Assembly (NCBI GenBank): GCA_016936015.1
Contig: JAFGPV010000028.1
Coordinates: 1 to 64,000 of the forward strand
Reading direction: 5' to 3'
From: Pirellulales bacterium
GTDB lineage: Bacteria > Planctomycetota > Planctomycetia > Pirellulales > Thermoguttaceae
DNA: 64,000 bases
The translations under genes were made by a program, and so were the position numbers. The notes under the pieces were generated by a model, which had not been told where the DNA came from, ran no database searches, and saw nothing but the letters and a program-made list of their open reading frames with translations. Below are positions 35,998 to 45,925 of this stretch, piece by piece. How positions within the stretch are numbered: position 1 is the first letter of the stretch; each line of letters starts with the position of its first letter.

Positions 35998-37005
35998 ATG
36001 ACCCGCATTGCTATCCTTGGCGCCACGGGCTATACGGCCCTGGAACTGATTAAAATCCTGCTTCGGCATCCGGAGGCGGAGATTGTGGCGGTGACCAGCC
36101 GGCAGGAGGGGCAGCCGCACGTGGCGATGATTCATCCCACGCTCAGCGGGCGGTTGGACCTGCGGCTGGAAGACCTCAGTCCCGCCGAGGTGGCGGCCCG
36201 GGCCGAGTGCGTCTTCAGTTGCCTGCCCCACGGGGCCAGCGCGACGGTGGTTCCCGCCCTGCTGGAAGGCGGCGCCCGGGTGGTCGATTTCAGCGCCGAT
36301 TACCGTCTGACCGACCTCGATTCCTATGCCGAGTGGTACGGGCAGAAGCACGCCGATCCGGTTCGGGTGGGCAAAGTCCCTTACGGCCTGCCGGAGCTGT
36401 TCCGCGCGGCGATCCCCGACGCCCCGCTGGTGGCCAATCCCGGCTGCTATCCGACCTGCGCGATCCTGGCCCTGGCCCCGCTCTTGAAGGCAAAGCTGGT
36501 TGATCCGCAGTCGATCATCGTCGATTCGAAAAGCGGCGTATCCGGCGCGGGACGGACCTTGAAATTAATTACCCACTATCCCGAGTGCAACGAGAGCATT
36601 GCGGCGTACAACGTGGGCCGGCACCGCCACACGCCGGAGATCGAGCAGATTTTGAGCGTCGCCGCGGGCGACGGCGTGGAAGTGATCTTTACCCCGCACC
36701 TGGTTCCCATGGACCGCGGGATCCTCACCACGACCTACAGCCAACCGGCCACCAAACTGACCGAAGAGAAGCTGATGCAGACGCTTCGCGAATTCTACGC
36801 CGAGGAGCCGTTCGTCCGCGTGGTCGATCACCTGCCGGCGACCAAGGATTCGATGAACACGAATTTTTGCGACGTGACCGCCCGAATCGTCCGCGGCCGG
36901 GTGGTGACCATAAGCTGTCTCGACAATTTAATCAAAGGCGCCTCGGGCGCCGCGGTGCAGAATTTTAACATCATGTACGGCTATCCGGAAACCACGGCGT
37001 TGTAA
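35998..37005 (+). CDS. argC: N-acetyl-gamma-glutamyl-phosphate reductase
   Basis: A 335-residue cytoplasmic enzyme of arginine synthesis that reduces N-acetylglutamyl phosphate to the semialdehyde with NADPH. The N-terminal [12 protein letters not shown] is the nucleotide-binding loop, Cys150 in ANPGCYPT is the catalytic thiol, and SGVSGAGR and the late [15 protein letters not shown] are family hallmarks. Length is as expected. The ATG follows a C-rich stretch without a Shine-Dalgarno. argJ follows on the same strand 109 bases later, separated by a heptad repeat and a hairpin. Confidence 0.97.
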   Translation: MTRIAILGATGYTALELIKILLRHPEAEIVAVTSRQEGQPHVAMIHPTLSGRLDLRLEDLSPAEVAARAECVFSCLPHGASATVVPALLEGGARVVDFSADYRLTDLDSYAEWYGQKHADPVRVGKVPYGLPELFRAAIPDAPLVANPGCYPTCAILALAPLLKAKLVDPQSIIVDSKSGVSGAGRTLKLITHYPECNESIAAYNVGRHRHTPEIEQILSVAAGDGVEVIFTPHLVPMDRGILTTTYSQPATKLTEEKLMQTLREFYAEEPFVRVVDHLPATKDSMNTNFCDVTARIVRGRVVTISCLDNLIKGASGAAVQNFNIMYGYPETTAL

Positions 37006-37007
37006 GG

Positions 37008-37035
37008 AAATTTCAAATCGCAAATTTCAAATTGC
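37008..37035. repeat. Heptad-phased repeat (AAATTTC/AAATTGC), single arm
   Basis: Four 7-base units, AAATTTC, AAATCGC, AAATTTC, AAATTGC, beginning two bases after the argC stop. It is the same heptamer class as at 32951-33108. No inverted arm was seen. Confidence 0.7.
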
Positions 37036-37055
37036 AATAAAAATCCCTTTCCTTT

Positions 37056-37081
37056 CGTTCCGAAACTGGAGTTTCGGAACG
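37056..37081. repeat. GTTTCGGA-type hairpin, perfect copy 3
   Basis: CGTTCCGAAAC-TGGA-GTTTCGGAACG: perfect 11-bp stem with a TGGA tetraloop, between argC and argJ. Confidence 0.75.
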
Positions 37082-37114
37082 AGAGGATACATCTCTCAAG
37101 GAGTCTCCCCTTCC

Positions 37115-38308
37115 ATGTCGATTCGCGTTCCCCAGGGGTATGTGTTGGCGGGCGTCCACTGCCGGATCAAGCGGGATCCGCAGAAACAGGACTTCACGCT
37201 GGTGATGTCGGAGGCGCCGGCCGCCGCGGCGGGCGTGTACACGCAGAACCTGGTCTGCGCCGCCCCGGTGCAACTCGACCGCAGCCGCACTCCCAGCGAA
37301 AAGATCCGCTGCGTGGCGATCTGCTCGGGCGTGGCCAACGCCTGCACCGGCCAGCGGGGCCTGGAGGACGCGGAGCGGATGGCCCGGCTGGCCGCCCAGG
37401 CCTGCGGGGCCAAGGAGGATGAAGCCCTGGTGCTCTCCACCGGCGTGATCGGGGCCTTCCTGCCGATGGACAAGATCGAACAGGGCATCTGCGCCGCCGC
37501 GGTGAAACTCGGCCGCAGCGAGGCGTGTTTTCTCTCGGCCGCCCGGGGGATGCTCACCACCGATACCGTACACAAGATTGCCGGCCGGGCCGTGACCGTT
37601 GCCGGCCGCGAGTACCTGATTGCCGGAATGGCCAAGGGCGCGGCCATGATGGGCCCGAACATGGCCACGATGCTGGCGCTGATCTTTACCGACGCCCCGC
37701 TCGATCCGGCCACGGCCCAGACGGTGCTCCACCGGGCCACCGACGACAGTTTCAACTGTATCAGCGTCGACGGCCACGTCAGCACCAACGATACCGTCCT
37801 CTTCCTGGCCAACGGGGCGGCCGGCGGCGAGAAACTGTCGGGCAATGACCTGGAAACCTTCCAGGCGGCCTTTACCGAGGTCTGCATCGACCTGGCCCGG
37901 TCGATCCCCGCCGACGGCGAAGGGGCCACGCACCTGATTACCCTGGAAGTCTCGGGCTGCAAGGACCGCGATACGGCCCTACAGATCGCCAAGACGGTGG
38001 CCAACAGCCCGCTGGTCAAAACGGCCGTCAGCGGCGCCGACCCGAACTGGGGACGGATCGTCTCGGCCTGCGGCTACGCCGGCGTGCCGCTCGATCCGGC
38101 CGGCATTTGCCTGAAACTCAACGGCTTCCCGCTCTACGAGAACGGCGCCCCGGTCGATTTCGACGCCCACGCCGTCTCCCACTCCATCCGCGACAACCAC
38201 GACACGCTGATCCAGCTTAGCTTCAAGGAAGGGACCACCTCCCGCCGTTTCTGGACGACCGACCTGACGGCGGAATACGTAAGGTTGAACGCGGATTATC
38301 ATACGTAA
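37115..38308 (+). CDS. argJ: Bifunctional ornithine acetyltransferase / N-acetylglutamate synthase
   Basis: A 397-residue ArgJ that moves the acetyl group from N-acetylornithine to glutamate, closing the cyclic arginine pathway. The self-cleavage and nucleophile site is present as PNMATML, with the Thr185 that becomes the N-terminus of the beta chain, preceded by KGAAMMG. The N-terminal AGVHCRIKR and the late GADPNWGRI are typical. AAGGAG precedes the ATG. It is the second arginine gene after argC, so the pair likely forms a unit; other arg genes lie outside the window. Confidence 0.97.
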   Translation: MSIRVPQGYVLAGVHCRIKRDPQKQDFTLVMSEAPAAAAGVYTQNLVCAAPVQLDRSRTPSEKIRCVAICSGVANACTGQRGLEDAERMARLAAQACGAKEDEALVLSTGVIGAFLPMDKIEQGICAAAVKLGRSEACFLSAARGMLTTDTVHKIAGRAVTVAGREYLIAGMAKGAAMMGPNMATMLALIFTDAPLDPATAQTVLHRATDDSFNCISVDGHVSTNDTVLFLANGAAGGEKLSGNDLETFQAAFTEVCIDLARSIPADGEGATHLITLEVSGCKDRDTALQIAKTVANSPLVKTAVSGADPNWGRIVSACGYAGVPLDPAGICLKLNGFPLYENGAPVDFDAHAVSHSIRDNHDTLIQLSFKEGTTSRRFWTTDLTAEYVRLNADYHT

Positions 38309-38317
38309 AGAGACGAA

Positions 38318-38372
38318 GCCTCTTCGATGGATTGACAGGCAGGAATGCCTGTCCTCCTGAACGGGAAGAGGC
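38318..38372. terminator. Two-tier hairpin between convergent genes
   Basis: The inner stem GACAGGCA-GGAA-TGCCTGTC (38334-38353) is enclosed by an outer GCCTCTTC/GAAGAGGC pair (38318-38325 and 38365-38372). It sits between argJ and the decarboxylase, which converge. It lacks a T tract, so it could be a terminator or a dispersed repeat. Confidence 0.45.
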
Positions 38373-38384
38373 AAGATGCCCCTT

Positions 38385-38939
38385 CTACTTTACGAAGACG
38401 GCGGCGGCGATGGTGGTGGTCCAGAGGCCTTTCTTGTCGCCTTCGGCGGTCTGCACCTCGGAGCGGGTGCGGATGATCTTGCCCGACATGTGGTAGATCT
38501 TTTTCCGTTCGTCGTAGGCCTTGTCGATGTCGAACTCGATGCCCAGCGTGGTGGCCAGCATCGTGGCGGCCATGTCTTCGACGAGGTCGCGCATCCGCGA
38601 TTCGGTCATCCCGCAGTCGTGGTGCTCGCTGATGTACCCATATTGCTCGCCGGAGGCGGGGACCGCCAGACCGATGCCCGCCCCGATCAACCGCGACGGC
38701 TCGTTGGTCGAGGATTCGGCCAGGACGCAGTGCACGATCTGGCCGGCTTGCAGTTTCGACAGTCCCCGCTTTTTCGAGATCACCTTGCAGAACGGGGGAA
38801 AGATGCTGGAGACGCGGACGAGGTTGTAAATCTCGATCCCCGCGTCGCGCAGCGCCAACTCGAAGCTCTGCAGCCGGGTGACATGTTTACCCAGGCCGTG
38901 CGTGAAAAAGACCTCTTTCGGCACCAGCGGTTCTTCCAC
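38385..38939 (-). CDS. Pyruvoyl-dependent arginine decarboxylase
   Basis: A 184-residue proenzyme of the PvlArgDC family that converts arginine to agmatine for polyamine synthesis. The self-processing site is NLVRVSSIFPP: cleavage between Ser44 and Ser45 makes the pyruvoyl group. EEPSR-type substrate wording is seen as NEPSRLIGAGIG, and the C-terminal part holds the second conserved Glu-rich strand region. The start is GTG at 38939, with AGGAGG eight bases upstream. It faces argJ across a hairpin, so arginine supply and its decarboxylation sit side by side, though on opposite strands. Confidence 0.95.
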   Translation of the reverse strand: MEEPLVPKEVFFTHGLGKHVTRLQSFELALRDAGIEIYNLVRVSSIFPPFCKVISKKRGLSKLQAGQIVHCVLAESSTNEPSRLIGAGIGLAVPASGEQYGYISEHHDCGMTESRMRDLVEDMAATMLATTLGIEFDIDKAYDERKKIYHMSGKIIRTRSEVQTAEGDKKGLWTTTIAAAVFVK

Positions 38940-38960
38940 TGCAGGTTCCTCCTTTCATTT

Positions 38961-39028
38961 CGAGAGTCGAGGGTCGAAAGTCGAGGCGGATTATTATTTA
39001 TCGACTCTCGACTTTCGACCTTCGACTA
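38961..39028. repeat. Heptad-phased inverted repeat (GTCGAAA type)
   Basis: Arm 1 (38961-38986): CGAGAGT, CGAGGGT, CGAAAGT, CGAGG. Arm 2 (39001-39028): TCGACTC, TCGACTT, TCGACCT, TCGACTA. The arms are inverted copies (19 of 20 bases in the best stretch) with a 15-base AT-rich centre, and arm 2 contains the pdxJ stop codon. Confidence 0.85.
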
Positions 39029-39745
39029 TCGGATTTCCACCAACCGTTTCATTTCCCGCACCGCCGTTTCCAATCCGACCATGATCGCCCGGGCGACGAT
39101 GCTATGGCCGATGTTCAGTTCGTGCATCTCCGCGATGCGGGCCACGGGGATGACGTTGCGATAGGTCAGGCCGTGCCCGGCGTGCAGGACCAGGCCCGAC
39201 TGCCGCACCACGGCGGCCACGGCTTGGAGATTTTCCAGTTCCGCGAGTTGGGCGGGACCGGGTCGGGCCTCGGCGTAGCGGCCGGTGTGCAGCTCGACGG
39301 CTTGGACCTTCAGCCGGGCGGCCTCCTCGATCTGGCGGGGATCGGGATCCAGGAAGAGGCTGACCGGCACGCCGGCCTCTTCCAGCCGCCGGACCACCGC
39401 CGCCACTTTTTCGCGCTGCCGGCAGAGGTCCAGGCCGCCCTCGGTGGTGATCTCCTCGCGGCGCTCGGGGACCAGGGTGGCCTGATCGGGTTTCGTCTTA
39501 CAGGCGATCTCCACGATCTCGTCGTTGCAAGCCATCTCCAGGTTGAGCTTGACGGTGACCGTCTCGCGGAGGATCCGCAGGTCGCGGTCGGCGATGTGGC
39601 GGCGGTCTTCGCGGAGGTGGAGCGTAATGCCGTCGGCGCCGCCCAATTCGGCCAGCGCTGCCGCCCAAACCGGATCGGGCTCGTACGTCCGCCGGGCCTG
39701 GCGGACGGTGGCCACATGATCGATGTTGACGCCCAAAAGCGGCAT
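39026..39745 (-). CDS. pdxJ: Pyridoxine 5'-phosphate synthase
   Basis: A 239-residue TIM-barrel enzyme that joins 1-deoxyxylulose 5-phosphate and 3-amino-2-oxopropyl phosphate in vitamin B6 synthesis. All hallmark stretches are present: [14 protein letters not shown] at the start, [43 protein letters not shown] and [12 protein letters not shown]. The length is exact for the family. It lies downstream of no obvious B6 partner; the parvulin gene upstream on the same strand is 229 bases away. Confidence 0.97.
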   Translation of the reverse strand: MPLLGVNIDHVATVRQARRTYEPDPVWAAALAELGGADGITLHLREDRRHIADRDLRILRETVTVKLNLEMACNDEIVEIACKTKPDQATLVPERREEITTEGGLDLCRQREKVAAVVRRLEEAGVPVSLFLDPDPRQIEEAARLKVQAVELHTGRYAEARPGPAQLAELENLQAVAAVVRQSGLVLHAGHGLTYRNVIPVARIAEMHELNIGHSIVARAIMVGLETAVREMKRLVEIR

Positions 39746-39974
39746 GGCGAAGGGATTTCCAAACGTTTAGCAGTCGCCGGCGCGGCGGCTTGGATTTACA
39801 AAACATTACAGGGCCGCCGTGCCGGCGGCCTCTAAACATCATTCAAGAAGAAAAATTATAACTTTTTTCGACTCGAAGGCAAGGAGAAAAAGCTCCACGG
39901 AAGGAAAGAATCCGTTCCCTGCATACCGTCGTCACCGGGCCGCGATCGAGGAGCGGGAGAACCGGACAGGCCCG

Positions 39975-41306
39975 CTAGCGCCGCGGGGCGAGGGGACGCT
40001 GAGAGATTTGTTGTTCGCCGTCGGGATTGTCGAAGATCGTCCAGACCGGCGTCAGCCGCTTCAGTTCCTCAAGGTATTCCTTTTGCTGCCGGGCGAGGCG
40101 TTCGTCCTTGATTTTCTGGCTGATTTCCACCTGGGCGGTTTCGAAGGGGGTGGTTTTCTTTTCGATCCGCTCGGTAACGCGGATAATCGTGTAGCCGCTT
40201 TCGTTTTCGAGGATCGGGCTGAGCTGCCCGACGGGCAGTCCGAAGACCGCCCGGCCGAGATTCTCGTCGACGAGGCTCCCCTGGGTCACCCAATCGCGGG
40301 CGCCGCCTTCGGCGGCGGTAAGCCCATCGGAGCCGGCCTTGGCGACCTGGTCGAAAGGCGCGCCGGAAAGGATCTGGTTGCCCAGGGCGACCAGGGCGTC
40401 GTGCGCCGCTAGCTTGTCGGGAAACTTAGAAAAGCGGACGACGATTTCCTCCCACCGGGCCCGGGCGGGTTTCTCGAAATCGGCCAGGTGCTCGCGGTAG
40501 TATTCCAGCATCTGGTCGTAAGTAACTTCCTCCTCTTCTTTCTCCTTGAATTTTTCCCGGGCCCAGATTTGCGCCAGTTGGATCTCGATGAAAGCCTTCC
40601 GCACCCGGTCCAGCGAGCCGCCGTAGGCGCGGAGTTGATCGTCCAGTTCCTTGGCGGAGACGACGCCGGCGTCCTTCTTCAGCTTCGGCAACTGGACTTC
40701 GTCGAAAAACTGGTCGATTTTTTTCTCGGTCTGCTTGATGCCCTCGGCGGGGATATTCCGCTTGGCGTCGAGGAGGACGAGCTTGGTTTCGATTTTGTAT
40801 TTCAGAGACCTTTGGATCAGTTGCTTGCGAGCTTGCTCTTGTTGCCAGTCGGGAATCTTGTCCTTAAGCTCCTCGAGGGCCTTGTTGACGTCGCCCATGA
40901 TCTCGTAGGCGAAGATGGCCTCCGAGCCGACCTGGGCGAGGATCTGCGTCCCCTCGCAGAATTCCCAATGCGACTCGATCTGGTAGGGGGCCGCCGGATT
41001 CAGGCCGGAAATCCTCGGGGGAGTAGCCGCTCCGGGAGCGGTCAGACCCGTCGGCTGCGACCCGGCCGCGGCGGGCGAATCGGTCGGCCAGGAGGCCGGC
41101 CGGGCGGCGGCCAACGGCGCCGCCGGCGAAAGGGAAAAGGCGCTGTAATCGGGAACCGACCGAGTCTGCATCGGCTCCATCATCGGCACGCCCAGTTGGT
41201 TTCCGTTGGGAGATAGATATTCCTGGGCGAAACCCGGTGGACACAGCGGCCCGAGAATTCCTCCCAGGACAATCCCCATCAGCAAAAAGAAAAGGCGTAA
41301 CGGCAC
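39975..41306 (-). CDS. Secreted parvulin-type peptidyl-prolyl isomerase
   Basis: A 443-residue exported folding helper of the SurA/PpiC/PrsA type. A signal peptide (about 1-27) precedes a Pro/Ala-rich low-complexity segment (to about residue 105) and a helical chaperone-like region (KALEELKDKIPDWQQEQARK, TYDQMLEYYREHLADF). The parvulin domain follows: RARWEEIVVRF, ARDWVTQGSLVDENLGRAVF, VGQLSPILENESGYTIIRV. It would isomerise prolines in periplasmic or outer-membrane proteins. It follows mfd on the same strand, an arrangement also seen in other bacteria. A palindrome pair lies between them. Confidence 0.88.
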   Translation of the reverse strand: MPLRLFFLLMGIVLGGILGPLCPPGFAQEYLSPNGNQLGVPMMEPMQTRSVPDYSAFSLSPAAPLAAARPASWPTDSPAAAGSQPTGLTAPGAATPPRISGLNPAAPYQIESHWEFCEGTQILAQVGSEAIFAYEIMGDVNKALEELKDKIPDWQQEQARKQLIQRSLKYKIETKLVLLDAKRNIPAEGIKQTEKKIDQFFDEVQLPKLKKDAGVVSAKELDDQLRAYGGSLDRVRKAFIEIQLAQIWAREKFKEKEEEEVTYDQMLEYYREHLADFEKPARARWEEIVVRFSKFPDKLAAHDALVALGNQILSGAPFDQVAKAGSDGLTAAEGGARDWVTQGSLVDENLGRAVFGLPVGQLSPILENESGYTIIRVTERIEKKTTPFETAQVEISQKIKDERLARQQKEYLEELKRLTPVWTIFDNPDGEQQISQRPLAPRR

Positions 41307-41362
41307 GGAGTCGGCTCGGCGAAGGTTACAAAGTTATTATTTCCAGCTTACTCTTTGTAAAG

Positions 41363-41439
41363 CCGCGACCAGTGGTCGCGGTGGCGAAAGAGCAAAAGTG
41401 GGTACTATCATTTCTCTTATCCGCGATCACTGGTCGGGG
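41363..41439. repeat. GCGACC palindrome pair, copy 1
   Basis: Unit 1 (41363-41381) CCGCGACC-AGT-GGTCGCGG; unit 2 (41421-41439) CCGCGATC-ACT-GGTCGGGG, the inverted relative of unit 1. A similar two-unit element is at 49249-49296. It sits in the gap between mfd and the parvulin gene. Confidence 0.75.
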
Positions 41440-41484
41440 CTTTTCAGACATACAAACAAGGCGGGGGGGAGTATAGCGGCAAAC

Positions 41485-44400
41485 TCACTTCGGACGCAAC
41501 AGCGATTTAAGAAGATTCAGGAGCGGTTCTCGATTCCCAACCTCTTTCTCCACAGGCAGATAGGCGCTGCGGTTATCGACCACCCTCAACTTCCCGCCTT
41601 CCCGTAAGGCCAGCCGGCGGATCTTTTCCGCCGAGGTGTATGTAAAAACCACGTAGGGATCCTCGAGGTGGATCGAATCAATTCCCCAGGCGTGGGCGAA
41701 AATACGGATTTCGGCCAGCGTCAGCAGGTGCTCGGCGTCGGCCGGCGGGGGGCCGAAGCGGTCGATCAATTCCGTCCGGAAATCGGTCAATTCCTCGATG
41801 TTTCCGACCCGGGCCAGGCGGCGATAGAGGTCGATCTTCAGTCGCATGTCGGGAACGTAACTGCGGGGTAGATACCCTTGGCCCGGTAAATCCACGTTGA
41901 CATCGACGGTTTCTTTGGGCGGCAGGTGCTTGAGCTGCTGGACCGCCTGTTCCAGCAGCGAGCAATACAGTTCGTAGCCCACGGTGGCAATGTGCCCGCT
42001 CTGCTCGGTGCCGAGGATGTTGCCCGCCCCGCGGATCTCCAGATCGCGCATGGCGATGGCAAAGCCGGCCCCGATGTCGCTGAACTCCTCGATCGCCCGG
42101 AGCCGTTTAATCGCCGCCGAGGAGAGCGGCTTGTTGGGATCCAGCAGCAGGTAGCAATAGGCGCGGTGCTTGTAGCGTCCCACCCGGCCGCGGAGCTGGT
42201 GCAGGTCGGCCAGCCCGTAGCGGTCGGCCTCGTCGATGAAGATGGTGTTGGCGTTGGGAATGTCCAGTCCGCTCTCGACGATCGTGGTCGCCAGGAGCAG
42301 GTCGATTTCGTGATCGACGAATTTCAGCATCGCCCGTTCCAGATCATGTTCGGGCATTTGGCCGTGGGCGATGGCGAGTCGGGCCTCGGGCACGATCTGC
42401 CGCAGCCGCCGGCCGAGGATTTCGATGTCCTCGACGCGGTTGTGGACGAAGAAGATCTGCCCGCCGCGGTTGAGTTCCCTGAGCACCGCGGGACGGATCA
42501 GCTCCGGATCGAAGCGTTGGACCCGGGTCTCGACGGCCAGGCGGTCCTCGGGCGGGGTTTCCAGGTTCGAGATGTCGCGCAATCCCAGCAGGCTCATGTG
42601 CAGCGTCCGGGGGATGGGCGTGGCGGTCATCGTCAGCACGTCGACGATCTGCCGCAGGGTTTTCAAACGCTCTTTCACTTCGACGCCGAACCGCTGCTCC
42701 TCGTCGAGGATGACCAGCCCCAGGTTGCGGAAGCGGACGTCGCCCTGGGCCAGCCGGTGCGTGCCGATTACGATGTCGACGGCGCCGGCCGCGAGTTTTT
42801 CCAGGATTTCCGCCTGCCGGCGGCGGGTGGCGAACCGCGAAAGAGCAGCGATCTGGAAGGGGAACTCGGCCATCCGCTCGGTGAAGGTGCGGTGGTGCTG
42901 CTCGCAGAGGACGGTGGTGGGCACGAGCACCGCCACCTGGTAGCCGGCGTCGACGGTTTTAAAGGCCGCCCGCATCGCCACCTCCGTCTTGCCGAAACCC
43001 ACGTCGCCGCACAGCAGGCGGTCCATCGGCCGCGGCTGGCGCATGTCGGTTTTGATGGCGTCGATGGTCGCCAACTGGTCGGAGGTCTCGTGGTAGGGGA
43101 ATGAGGCGTCGAATTCCCGCTGCCACTCAGTATCGTCGGGGAAGGCGATGCCGGGTCGGGTCAGCCGGGCGGCCTGTATCTGGAGCATCCCCGCGGCCAA
43201 CGCGGCGACCGACTCCCGGACGCGCTCCTTCTGCCGCTGCCAGAGCCGCCCGGTGAGCTTGGCCAGCCGGGGCCGGCTCCGCGTTCCGCCCACGTACTTC
43301 TGCACCAGTCCGATCTTGGAACTGGGGACGTAGAGCTTCGTGCGGCCCTGGAATTCCAATTCCAGGTGCTCCTCAACCTGGCCGCCGCTGTCCAGGAGCT
43401 TCAGCCCGCGGTATCGGGCGATGCCGTGCGCCACGTGGACCACCAGGTCGCCCTCGCGGAGTTCCAGGAAGCTGTCGATGGCCCGGGTCAGGCGCCGCCG
43501 GACCGGCCGGCGAAGCTCGGTGCGGCAGAACAGCTCGCCGCTGCTGACAAGCACGATCCGCTCCGGCACGAGGCGGAAGCCGTTGTGCAGCGTGCCCAGC
43601 GGAAAATGGAGCCGCTTCTCCCGGGCGGCCCGCGTGTCGCTGAAGATGTCGCCCAGCCGCCGCGCCTCGGCCTCGGTCTGGCAGACGACGAACACTTCCT
43701 GTCCCTGGCCGGCCTCGTCCAGTTCGCCGCGGACGCGGTTGATGTCGCCGCTGAACCGCTCGACCGACTCGATTTTCAGCCGGCAGGTAGTCTCCAACGA
43801 TCCGCCGGCCACCGCCGCCGCGGAGATGGACGGAAAACGATACGCCTCGCGCAACACGCCGGCCACGTCGTGCAGCTCCGCCGGGTGGTCGAGCCGCTCC
43901 AGATAATGCCGCCCCTGCTGCTCCAATTCCAGCGGCTCTAGCAGCAGGAACCAGCTCCGCGGCGGCAGGTAATCGGTCAGATGAGCGCGGTCGGAAACCC
44001 CCGGCGGCAGGACCGTCACCTCAACCGTGTCGATCTCCCCGAGGCTCCGCTGGCTGGAGACCTCGAACCGGCGAAGCGACTCGATCGCGTCGCCGAAAAA
44101 TTCGGCACGCACCGGATCGAGCCAGTCGGGGGCGAAAATATCCACAATCCCGCCGCGGACTGAAAATTCGCCGGGCAGTTCCACCGCGGGCAGGTTCTGA
44201 AAACCGTTCTCCGCCAGCCATCGGGTCAGCGCTTCCACCCGCAGTTCCTCGCCGACCCGGAGCCGCCGCGACTGCCGGTGGAGCGTCTCGGGCCGTGGCA
44301 CGGGCTGCAACAGGCTTTGGATGCTGCAAACGATCAGCTTGGGAAAGGCGGGGCTAAACGATTAAAGTTCAATAAATCCTTCAGCACCCGCAGCCGGTCG

Positions 44401-44732
44401 CCGAAGATGCCGCTGGCGGCGTCGTGCTCGCCGGGGAGCGATTCCCAGGCGGGAAACCGCTCGGCCGTCTGGGGAGCGAACAGGGCCAGGTCGTTGATCA
44501 GATCGTCCGCTTCATCGTCGTGCGGACAGACGACCACCAGGACGCCGGGAGCCTGTTGAAGAAGCGCCGCCGTGATCAGCGCGCAAGAAGACCCCCAGAC
44601 TCCGTCGAGTGTGGCCGCGTGCCCGGCGAGCAAACTGGCCGTTACTTCGACGAAGCCCGCCTGCTGCTGCAAACGCCCGGCCAGTTCCGCCAACCGGCCG
44701 GACGCCGGTAACTTCGTCCCGGCAATGGACAT
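41485..44732 (-). CDS. mfd: Transcription-repair coupling factor (frameshifted)
   Basis: Mfd removes stalled RNA polymerase and recruits UvrAB. The parts in order are an N-terminal UvrB-like module (GVWGSSCALITAALLQQ, FPAWESLPGEHDAAS; VELPGEFSVRGGIVDIF), the polymerase-binding module (VVHVAHGIARYRGL, KLYVPSSKIGLVQKY), and translocase motors with Walker A CGDVGFGKTE, VPTTVLCEQH, DEEQRFGV, TATPIPRTL and GRVGR, then the C-terminal TRCF domain. Near 44346-44352 the frame changes: the first segment ends NFNRLAPPFPS while the next frame supplies AFPKLIVCSIQSLLQP. One missing C in a CCCC run would restore a product of about 1083 residues. The start used is ATG at 44732; a TTG two codons upstream also exists. 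Confidence 0.9.
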
Positions 44733-44736
44733 TTTC

Positions 44737-44847
44737 AAGGGATGAAGGATGAGGGATCAGGAAGGCGGAAGGCAACGAGGATTGCTTCTGCTACAAGAAA
44801 AATTCCAATATCCCTTACTGAACAATTTCCCTCATCCTTCATCCCTT
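44737..44847. repeat. Heptad-phased inverted repeat (GGATGAA type), perfect arms
   Basis: Arm 1 (44737-44757): AAGGGAT, GAAGGAT, GAGGGAT. Arm 2 (44828-44847): TCCCTCA, TCCTTCA, TCCCTT. The 20-base arms are perfect reverse complements separated by 71 bases. Arm 1 touches the mfd start; arm 2 covers the stop codon of the RGG-tailed gene. The pair lies in the mRNA between the two genes. Confidence 0.88.
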
Positions 44848-45907
44848 AGCTTTTCCCTTGACGACGTTTCTCTCGCGAGCCACCGCCACGTGAACCACCA
44901 CCGCGTGAACCTCCGCCTCGCGATCCGCCGCCCCGCGAACCGCCGCTGCTGGGGGGACGCTTGCCGCGGGATTCCATGTTTTTGGCAATGATGACTCCGA
45001 TCGCGTCGGGCCAGGTGGGAATAGCACGGAAGCTGGATTTCTGCTCCCGCTCTCCCTGGTCTTCCTCTTCCCAGTCGGCGTCGATGCGCTCTTCCTGGCG
45101 AAGGCCGTCATCGGGCCGGACCGATTCGTCGTCGGAGGCGATTTCCTCGCGGAGGGTCCGCTTGTCGGACGGCTCGCCGCTGCTTTTTGGTTTCCGTTTC
45201 TTCCTCCGGCCGGCACGGCGATTGCCGCGCTGAGACGGCGGTTCCGCCCGATCTTCGAGCGAACGTTCTTCTTCGTCTTCACCAAGAAACAACTCAGGGG
45301 AATCTTCTTCCCGAACGATCGGTTCCGTCTCGAAATCTTGGACTTTCTTCCACGTCAAGCGGGAGACGTCCGCCGATTCTATCTTGGGAAGTTCCGGCGG
45401 GGGCGCCGGTTGTTTCTGATCGCGCTGCCGGTCATGGCGCTTGCGCCGCCGCCGCTTGCGGGATCCGGTCGAGGCGGCATCCTCAACCGGGGACGGCGGC
45501 AACGGTCCTTCTCCACCGAACAAGAGGGCCTCGGCTTCCTCCCGGGAAAGGTACTCGGCAATATCCAAGGCTTCTTCCTCGGCGGTCGCTTCTTCGGAAT
45601 ACGACTCCTCCACGGGACTTACATCCTCGACGATCGCCTCCGGAGGGGCAGGCGGAACCTCGATTCCCAAGTTCTTGGCCAGGGCATCCCAGTCCGGCGC
45701 CGCAGGCGCTTCGGTCGGGCGGGACGATCGGGGAACGTCGTGGGAAATTTTTGGAGGAACGACGGCAGGAGGAAAAACCGGCGGTGACTCCGGTTCCGAC
45801 GGGAGAGATTCCGCCGCAGGTTCCAAGGGTGGCGGCGGCTCAATGGGTTCCGCCCCGAGCTCTGAGGCTAGCTGCGACCAGTGATTGGGAGATTGAGAAT
45901 CTGACAT
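44846..45907 (-). CDS. Disordered acidic/basic protein with RGG-type tail
   Basis: A 353-residue low-complexity protein without recognised enzyme domain. A Pro/Glu-rich half (two short conserved-looking helices, WSQLASELGAE and WDALAKNLGIE, form a repeat) leads to a basic cluster (RKRRRRKRHDRQRD), then alternating acidic and basic blocks. A short ordered segment AIPTWPDAIGVIIAKNMESR follows, and the tail is five or so (S/R)-RGGG repeats ending EKRRQGKS. RGG-like tails usually bind RNA, so a ribonucleoprotein or degradosome scaffold role is a reasonable guess, not shown. The start ATG at 45907 has GGAGG 11 bases upstream; another ATG lies six codons earlier. mfd follows downstream. Confidence 0.7.
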   Translation of the reverse strand: MSDSQSPNHWSQLASELGAEPIEPPPPLEPAAESLPSEPESPPVFPPAVVPPKISHDVPRSSRPTEAPAAPDWDALAKNLGIEVPPAPPEAIVEDVSPVEESYSEEATAEEEALDIAEYLSREEAEALLFGGEGPLPPSPVEDAASTGSRKRRRRKRHDRQRDQKQPAPPPELPKIESADVSRLTWKKVQDFETEPIVREEDSPELFLGEDEEERSLEDRAEPPSQRGNRRAGRRKKRKPKSSGEPSDKRTLREEIASDDESVRPDDGLRQEERIDADWEEEDQGEREQKSSFRAIPTWPDAIGVIIAKNMESRGKRPPSSGGSRGGGSRGGGSRGGGSRGGGSREKRRQGKS

Positions 45908-45925
45908 AACGGAGGAACCCTCCAT

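Noticed and set aside
32951-45000. Possible CRISPR arrays suggested by short repeated units
   Set aside because: Units are 7 bp without spacers; there are no 25-40 bp direct repeats or cas genes.
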